Shown one piece after another: positions 59,873 to 64,000 of a DNA stretch of 64,000 bases (positions within the stretch are counted from its first letter, which is position 1; each line of letters starts with the position of its first letter). The notes beneath the pieces are model-generated. The model was not told the origin of the DNA. It did no database searches and saw only the letters and a list, made by a program, of their open reading frames with translations. This stretch comes from Gloeocapsa sp. PCC 7428 (lineage in GTDB: Bacteria; Cyanobacteriota; Cyanobacteriia; Cyanobacteriales; Chroococcidiopsidaceae). A program made the translations under genes and the position numbers. Location of the stretch: positions 1,116,001 through 1,180,000 of the forward strand of contig NC_019745.1 in NCBI RefSeq assembly GCF_000317555.1, read 5' to 3'.

Positions 59873-60972
59873 ATCAAAACAAGATTATCACGATGAACGA
59901 CAGTTTCTGCACCTTCGTAGCCCAAAATTGCCGAGATTTCTTTAGAATGTCGCCCACGGATACGCTTGAGTTCGTTGCTACTATAGTTAACAATTCCTCT
60001 AGCGATTTCATTACCATGCTGATCGCATAACTGCACCGCTTCCTGGCTGTCAAATTCTCCCTCAACTGTGCTAATTCCTGCGGCTAATAAAGACTTACCA
60101 CCTTGACTGATTGCGGTAATCGCACCAGAATCGAGGTAAAGCTTACCAGCAGGAATTAAACCATAAGCAATCCAGCGCTTTCGTGCATTTGTGGGCTGCG
60201 GTTGTGGTTCAAACTGCGTTCCCAGTGGTTCGCCTTGCAAGATGCGAGTAATATTGTAAGGAGATCGTCCTTCAGTAATTGCCGTACGAACACCCGCTGC
60301 TGTCGCAATTCTTGCGGCTGTGACTTTCGTAACCATACCACCGGTTCCCCATTGCGAACCGCGATCGCTGACTTGTAAATGAGTTAACTGTGCAATATTC
60401 TCAACAAGCATTATCGGTTTAGCATCAGGCACAAAACGCGGATCAGCAGAATATAACCGGTCTACATCTGTCAGTAAAAATAACCAATCGGCTTCAATTA
60501 AGCTTGCCACTAAAGCAGACAGCGTATCATTGTCACCAAACTTTAATTCTTCTACAGCAACCGTATCGTTTTCGTTAACTACCGGAATAACGCCTAGTCC
60601 AAGTAGCTCTTGAAAAGTGTTATAAGCATTGAGGTAGCGGCTGCGTTCCATCAAGTCACTACGAGTCAACAAAACTTGCGCGATCGGTTGTTGTAGCGTT
60701 GTGAATAAATCATCATACACGCGCATCAACCGTCCTTGACCGACTGCGGCGACGGCTTGTTTAAGCGCGATCGCTTTTGGGCGTTCGACTAAACCTAATC
60801 GCGCACAACCTACCCCTACAGCCCCAGAAGACACTAATACGACTTTGTGACCTTGCCGTCGCAGTTGGGTTAAAACTTCTGCCAACATCGCAATGGTAGA
60901 AAGCGCCAGTTGACCTGTTTCAGGTTGTGTCAGACTTGAGGTGCCAATTTTGACGACAAGGGTTTGAGGCAT
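59869..60972 (-). CDS. proB: Glutamate 5-kinase (ProB)
   Basis: First step of proline synthesis, phosphorylating glutamate. Amino-acid-kinase domain: [44 protein letters not shown], and [20 protein letters not shown]. The C-terminal 90 residues are a PUA domain ([33 protein letters not shown]), which is common in bacterial ProB. ATG 60972 ([10 protein letters not shown]) is the natural start; an upstream frame start at 61002 is not. Regulation by proline feedback is typical. Confidence 0.96.
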   Translation of the reverse strand: MPQTLVVKIGTSSLTQPETGQLALSTIAMLAEVLTQLRRQGHKVVLVSSGAVGVGCARLGLVERPKAIALKQAVAAVGQGRLMRVYDDLFTTLQQPIAQVLLTRSDLMERSRYLNAYNTFQELLGLGVIPVVNENDTVAVEELKFGDNDTLSALVASLIEADWLFLLTDVDRLYSADPRFVPDAKPIMLVENIAQLTHLQVSDRGSQWGTGGMVTKVTAARIATAAGVRTAITEGRSPYNITRILQGEPLGTQFEPQPQPTNARKRWIAYGLIPAGKLYLDSGAITAISQGGKSLLAAGISTVEGEFDSQEAVQLCDQHGNEIARGIVNYSSNELKRIRGRHSKEISAILGYEGAETVVHRDNLVLI

Positions 60973-61002
60973 TATGAGAAGCGCGATTGTTCTAAATCTC
61001 AA

Positions 61003-61303
61003 TTGTAAAGTGCCAGCTTCACGATTGGTAAAAACGAAGGCTCTATTAAGTTATGAAGAAACAGGCAGATAGCAGAGAAAGCTAATTTCATTAATAAATA
61101 TCAAATTTAGCAGATGAGCGCTGAAGATATTTATCGTTTAGGTTGTTTATCAATGATTTTAAGGTCTTCAAACCATGAGGGTAGCGCAAGGAATTATTTT
61201 CTAGAACCTAAAAGCCTTTTTTCTGCCTTTTGACCTTTACCTCCTGCTTTCTTGATCTATAATGCCAGCAAGTTTTCTCAAGATTTCGGCTTTTTAAGCT
61301 ATT
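61003..61303. other. Intergenic region, nothing identified
   Basis: About 300 bases between proB and yqeG, both minus strand. Contains AT-rich sequence with homopolymer runs near 61210-61230. I see no gene, no tRNA and no convincing terminator hairpin. The proB promoter must be here. Confidence 0.4.
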
Positions 61304-61840
61304 CTAATTGTCTAATTTTTGTTTTTTTGCTGGCAGTGATATTCCCATCACCTGCGATAATACGACTTCAAAGTTGCGGATGGGATAAGAACGAACCGCT
61401 TCGCCAGGAGTCACAAATGGTTCTACCAAAATCGTAAACATCCCCAAACGATTTCCTGCCAATACGTCGGTAAACAGGCGATCGCCTACCATCGCGACTT
61501 GTTCAACGGGTAGCTCCATTGCCGCCAGCGCCTGCCTTAATTTGCGGCGAGAAGGCTTAACTGCGCCACAAATGTAAGGTAAGTTCAAGGAACGAGCAAT
61601 ACCGCCAATACGTGTATCACTGAGGTTATTACTCACCAACCACATTTCCGCGACTGTTCGGGTATGGGCTACCCACTGCTGCAACTCTGGCGATGCTTCA
61701 GCAGCTTTGATTGGTACAAGCGTTTCATCTACGTCTAACACTAGCCCTTTGATTTGATACTGCCGCAGAACATCAGGTGTTAGCTGAAGAATAGAACCTT
61801 CAAGAATGAGATCTGGCTGCAATAGTTCGTTCCAATCCAT
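61304..61840 (-). CDS. yqeG: YqeG-family HAD phosphatase
   Basis: 178 residues of the HAD IIIA superfamily. Motif I is GLVLDVDETLVP (two Asp), motif II Thr/Ser region MWLVSNNLSDTRI, and motif IV VAMVGDRLFTDVLAGNR. Some plastid and bacterial homologs are phosphatidylglycerophosphate phosphatases, so a role in phosphatidylglycerol synthesis is plausible; thylakoids need that lipid. Last gene of the ruvX-DUF3727-mltG-yqeG set on the minus strand. Confidence 0.92.
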   Translation of the reverse strand: MDWNELLQPDLILEGSILQLTPDVLRQYQIKGLVLDVDETLVPIKAAEASPELQQWVAHTRTVAEMWLVSNNLSDTRIGGIARSLNLPYICGAVKPSRRKLRQALAAMELPVEQVAMVGDRLFTDVLAGNRLGMFTILVEPFVTPGEAVRSYPIRNFEVVLSQVMGISLPAKKQKLDN

Positions 61841-61963
61841 GTTCTGCTCAAAGTGACGGTAGAGGAATCAAGTATACTTTCTCGATAAAATAATCAGCCA
61901 CAGTAAGTAAAGTATCTTTTTTAGCTAGATCCACCCCTGGTGTGCTGTAATTTTTAACTTAGC

Positions 61964-63103
61964 TTATTGTCTTTTTAACTGCTGTTGTCTGCGAATTGCA
62001 GCTTGTGCTGCCTCGTGTTCGGATAAAGTCCGACTAAAGACGTGCGTACCATCGTACCGAGCAACAAAGTAAAGATAAGGAGTATCTTCAGGGTTGAGTG
62101 TTGCTTGAAGACTTGCAATTCCAGGGCTAGCGATTGGTGTTGGTGGTAATCCAGGATTAATGTATGTATTGTAAGGAGAAGGTGTATTCACCTGAGCGAG
62201 CGTCAAGGGCTGATCGGCAGTTTGACGAATACCCAAGCCATACTCCACAGTAGGATCAGCGCCTAAAGGTAATCCTTCCTCTAACCGACGTACAAATACT
62301 CCGGCGATTGTTTGGCGTTCGTTTGCTACGACGGCTTCTTTTTCAACTATACTTGCAAGCGTTACCCATTCACGAAGGTCAAGTTGTGTTTGATTGCGTT
62401 GTTGTTCATACAAAGGTAGTGCTAATTGTTCAAAGCGCTGCAACATTTGATTAACCACAGCTTGCGCTGTAATTTGGTCGCCGTTTAACTTATAGGTATC
62501 TGGATACAAAAAGCCTTCGAGGTGGGGTAAATCCGCAGGTAGCCAAGGGTATTTACTGCGGTCAACCGTACTCGCTGCGGCGATAAACTCTGTGGCAGGA
62601 AAGAATCCTTGCGCTTCAAAGTACGTTGCCATTTGCTGTATCGACCAGCCTTCGGGAATTGTAAAGCTCAACTCGATCACTTTGCCCTGCCAAATTTGCC
62701 TAGCGATCGCTTCAAGCGACTGTGTTCGTGACAACGCATAAGTTCCTGCTTTAAACTCGCCGTCTGGATCTTGCCACTTCAACCAGCGCGCCCATAAGTC
62801 CCATGCTCTTGCAGAGCGGATCAGCCCTGCGGCTTCTAAATCGCGCCCAATTTGCTGCGTTGCTGTACCTTGAGGAATTTGAAACTTGACAATTTGAGCT
62901 TCAGGAATTTCTGGTACAGCGGATGCTTCCATTAATTGCGGTGGCGAACTTATGGAATTCCACCAGTTTTTACCTGCCAAAATACCTAATCCTAATGCCA
63001 GCGGCAGACCTAAAATGAGCGACCACTTAAATACTTTTTGCACCACTTTTCTTGCTAATTGAACTTTAGCTTTCAATAGCCTGGGATCTAGCAGAAGATG
63101 CAA
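61964..63103 (-). CDS. mltG: Endolytic murein transglycosylase MltG
   Basis: Cleaves nascent glycan strands at the membrane and is thought to terminate their polymerisation. N-terminal membrane anchor (WSLILGLPLALGLGILAG), a LysM-like region, then the YceG catalytic domain with the active Glu in WVTLASIVEKEAVV, and GVFVRRLEEGLPLGADPTVE, NTPSPYNTYINPGLPPTPI and the end YFVARYDGTHVFSRTLSEH. 379 residues is normal. Confidence 0.95.
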   Translation of the reverse strand: MHLLLDPRLLKAKVQLARKVVQKVFKWSLILGLPLALGLGILAGKNWWNSISSPPQLMEASAVPEIPEAQIVKFQIPQGTATQQIGRDLEAAGLIRSARAWDLWARWLKWQDPDGEFKAGTYALSRTQSLEAIARQIWQGKVIELSFTIPEGWSIQQMATYFEAQGFFPATEFIAAASTVDRSKYPWLPADLPHLEGFLYPDTYKLNGDQITAQAVVNQMLQRFEQLALPLYEQQRNQTQLDLREWVTLASIVEKEAVVANERQTIAGVFVRRLEEGLPLGADPTVEYGLGIRQTADQPLTLAQVNTPSPYNTYINPGLPPTPIASPGIASLQATLNPEDTPYLYFVARYDGTHVFSRTLSEHEAAQAAIRRQQQLKRQ

Positions 63104-63132
63104 TACCGTTGATGCCCACGCTTATTTTTTTA

Positions 63133-63705
63133 CTATTCCATTTCATCGAATAGCTGTTCTTCTAACTGTGGTTGGACTTTGCGAAACTCCTCAGGAGAAA
63201 GTAGCTCTGGTTTTCCGCTACCATTTGCTCTTGCGAAAAATAATAGTGGATCTAAGGGAGTGTATACCGCGTATTCTTGCTCTTCGTGGTAGAAACTTGC
63301 TAATAACTGTAATTGTTCGGGTTCTAGCTCGGTGCCGTCTTCCTCAATTTCCAGCGTAAATAATTCAGTTTCTTCAACAGGTGGTAATTCACCCGCAACA
63401 GTCAAAGCAAACGCGGTGTGCTTTAAGACTAAATTCTGCTCAGCGAGGACAGCTTCGGCTGTGCCGAAAATTCTGTCGATAGTTTCTTCGTCTTCGACAG
63501 GAACAGCTTCTTCTTCCTCGCCGTCACCTTGCCAAGCGAAAATTTCTACCGCAGAGTCTACGGGAAGTAGCAATAGATACTCTTGATTGTCTACGTAAAG
63601 CGATCGCTCTACATAACAAGTTAGTTCGCGTCCTGCTTCATCCGTCAGCGTGACGGAGCTAGCATGGGATTGCTCATTATCTTCAGAAAATTCAGATGGA
63701 AACAT
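63133..63705 (-). CDS. DUF3727 domain protein
   Basis: 190 acidic residues, Glu-rich, with an N-terminal segment ASSVTLTDEAGRELTCYVER typical of DUF1292/DUF3727 proteins and repeated PLDPLLFFARANG-type segments. Function unknown. The synteny with ruvX and mltG is conserved in cyanobacteria. 29 bases separate it from mltG, suggesting co-transcription. ATG 63705 is the start. Confidence 0.88.
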   Translation of the reverse strand: MFPSEFSEDNEQSHASSVTLTDEAGRELTCYVERSLYVDNQEYLLLLPVDSAVEIFAWQGDGEEEEAVPVEDEETIDRIFGTAEAVLAEQNLVLKHTAFALTVAGELPPVEETELFTLEIEEDGTELEPEQLQLLASFYHEEQEYAVYTPLDPLLFFARANGSGKPELLSPEEFRKVQPQLEEQLFDEME

Positions 63706-63929
63706 AGCCGATAGTAAGAACCGTCAACTTATCTGACAAGGACGTCGGTAATTTACTTACCTACACTAGAAAACTACCTATGGATGAACTCTTTTAGGCA
63801 GTGTTGGTTAGCTTTCAGAATATCACGCTGGTGTGACTAACCTCCTAATATTACAGGCTTTTTGCTAATCAGCAGCAAATCAATTTAAAAATGTGATTTG
63901 TATCAAGTTTGGTCATGCTAAACCCCTAC

Positions 63930-64000
63930 CTACGTACGGCGTTCATCTAACCATTGCTGCAAAATCAAAGCTGCTGCTTTACGGTCAATAAGTCCTTTGT
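63930..64000 (-). CDS. ruvX: Holliday junction resolvase-like RuvX (YqgF), C-terminal fragment
   Basis: The reverse-strand end of the window encodes KGLIDRKAAALILQQWLDER followed by RT and a stop at 63930. This is the familiar C-terminus of YqgF/RuvX, an RNase H-fold nuclease involved in rRNA processing and possibly in recombination. The N-terminal part is beyond the right edge. It is upstream of the DUF3727 gene in the expected cyanobacterial order. Confidence 0.85.
   Translation of the reverse strand, partial: KGLIDRKAAALILQQWLDERRT

Overview
The window is chromosomal DNA of a free-living, phycobilisome-containing cyanobacterium. Evidence: genes for photosystem I (psaA), form IB RuBisCO with rbcX and a RuBisCO activase carrying a small-subunit-like tail, allophycocyanin and the ApcE core linker, and the cyanobacterial ATP synthase order with b and b' subunits. 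The palindrome GCGATCGC (HIP1) recurs throughout. ApcE has four linker repeats, which fits the five-cylinder phycobilisome cores of Nostoc and Chroococcidiopsis-like lineages. A Chroococcidiopsis/Gloeocapsopsis-type genome is my best guess, not proven.

Layout. 1-6.1 kb: psaA (partial, minus), a lipoprotein with an internal duplicated Arg-rich motif, a small secreted protein, a thioredoxin/NHL protein and a rhodanese without its cysteine. 6.5-12.5 kb: mutL, a GNAT enzyme closely resembling AAC(6')-Ii aminoglycoside acetyltransferase, murF, small unknown genes and an HDAC-family deacetylase. 12.8-25.1 kb: gyrA-lnt, an alpha/beta hydrolase with purT, a pentapeptide protein, a secreted metzincin-like protease, an MFS transporter and panB. 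25.5-30.3 kb: rbcL-rbcX-rbcS, then rca and a 2'-5' RNA ligase-like gene. 30.4-35.8 kb: a YCII protein, SRP RNA, a phasin-like protein, queF, and the minus-strand group ftsW-ccdA-ccs1 (cell wall and cytochrome c maturation). 35.9-41.4 kb: apcE-apcA-apcB-apcC. 41.8-49.3 kb: a methyltransferase, then atpI-B-E-b'-F-H-A-G. 49.4 kb: tmRNA. 50.4-58 kb: an accessory cluster with a tandem rhodanese, an OsmC protein, an acyl-CoA dehydrogenase-fold flavoprotein, a NrtABD/CynABD-type ABC transporter, cyanase and a TetR regulator. 58.2-64 kb: a possible lectin-domain relic, a MshEN-like/membrane fusion protein, proB, and ruvX-DUF3727-mltG-yqeG.

The most promising system is the 50.4-58 kb cluster. It puts sulfur-transfer enzymes and a flavoprotein lacking the usual acyl-CoA dehydrogenase glutamate beside an ABC importer and cyanase. 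The importer's binding protein has a roughly 125-residue Cys-containing domain ahead of its export signal. A pathway that imports a small N/S compound (cyanate, thiocyanate or a sulfonate/nitrile-type compound), splits it and feeds cyanate to cyanase would explain the grouping, but this is inference.

The other notable layer is repeat DNA. Seven-base-phased degenerate repeats occupy spacers of rbcL-X-S, the atp operon and the region before the SRP RNA, and one run lies inside lnt. A multi-hairpin element recurs between genes; one copy supplies the stop codons of two convergent genes (MFS transporter and panB). A third repeat directly abuts the ends of two minus-strand genes. I saw no tRNA genes, CRISPR arrays, transposases or phage genes.
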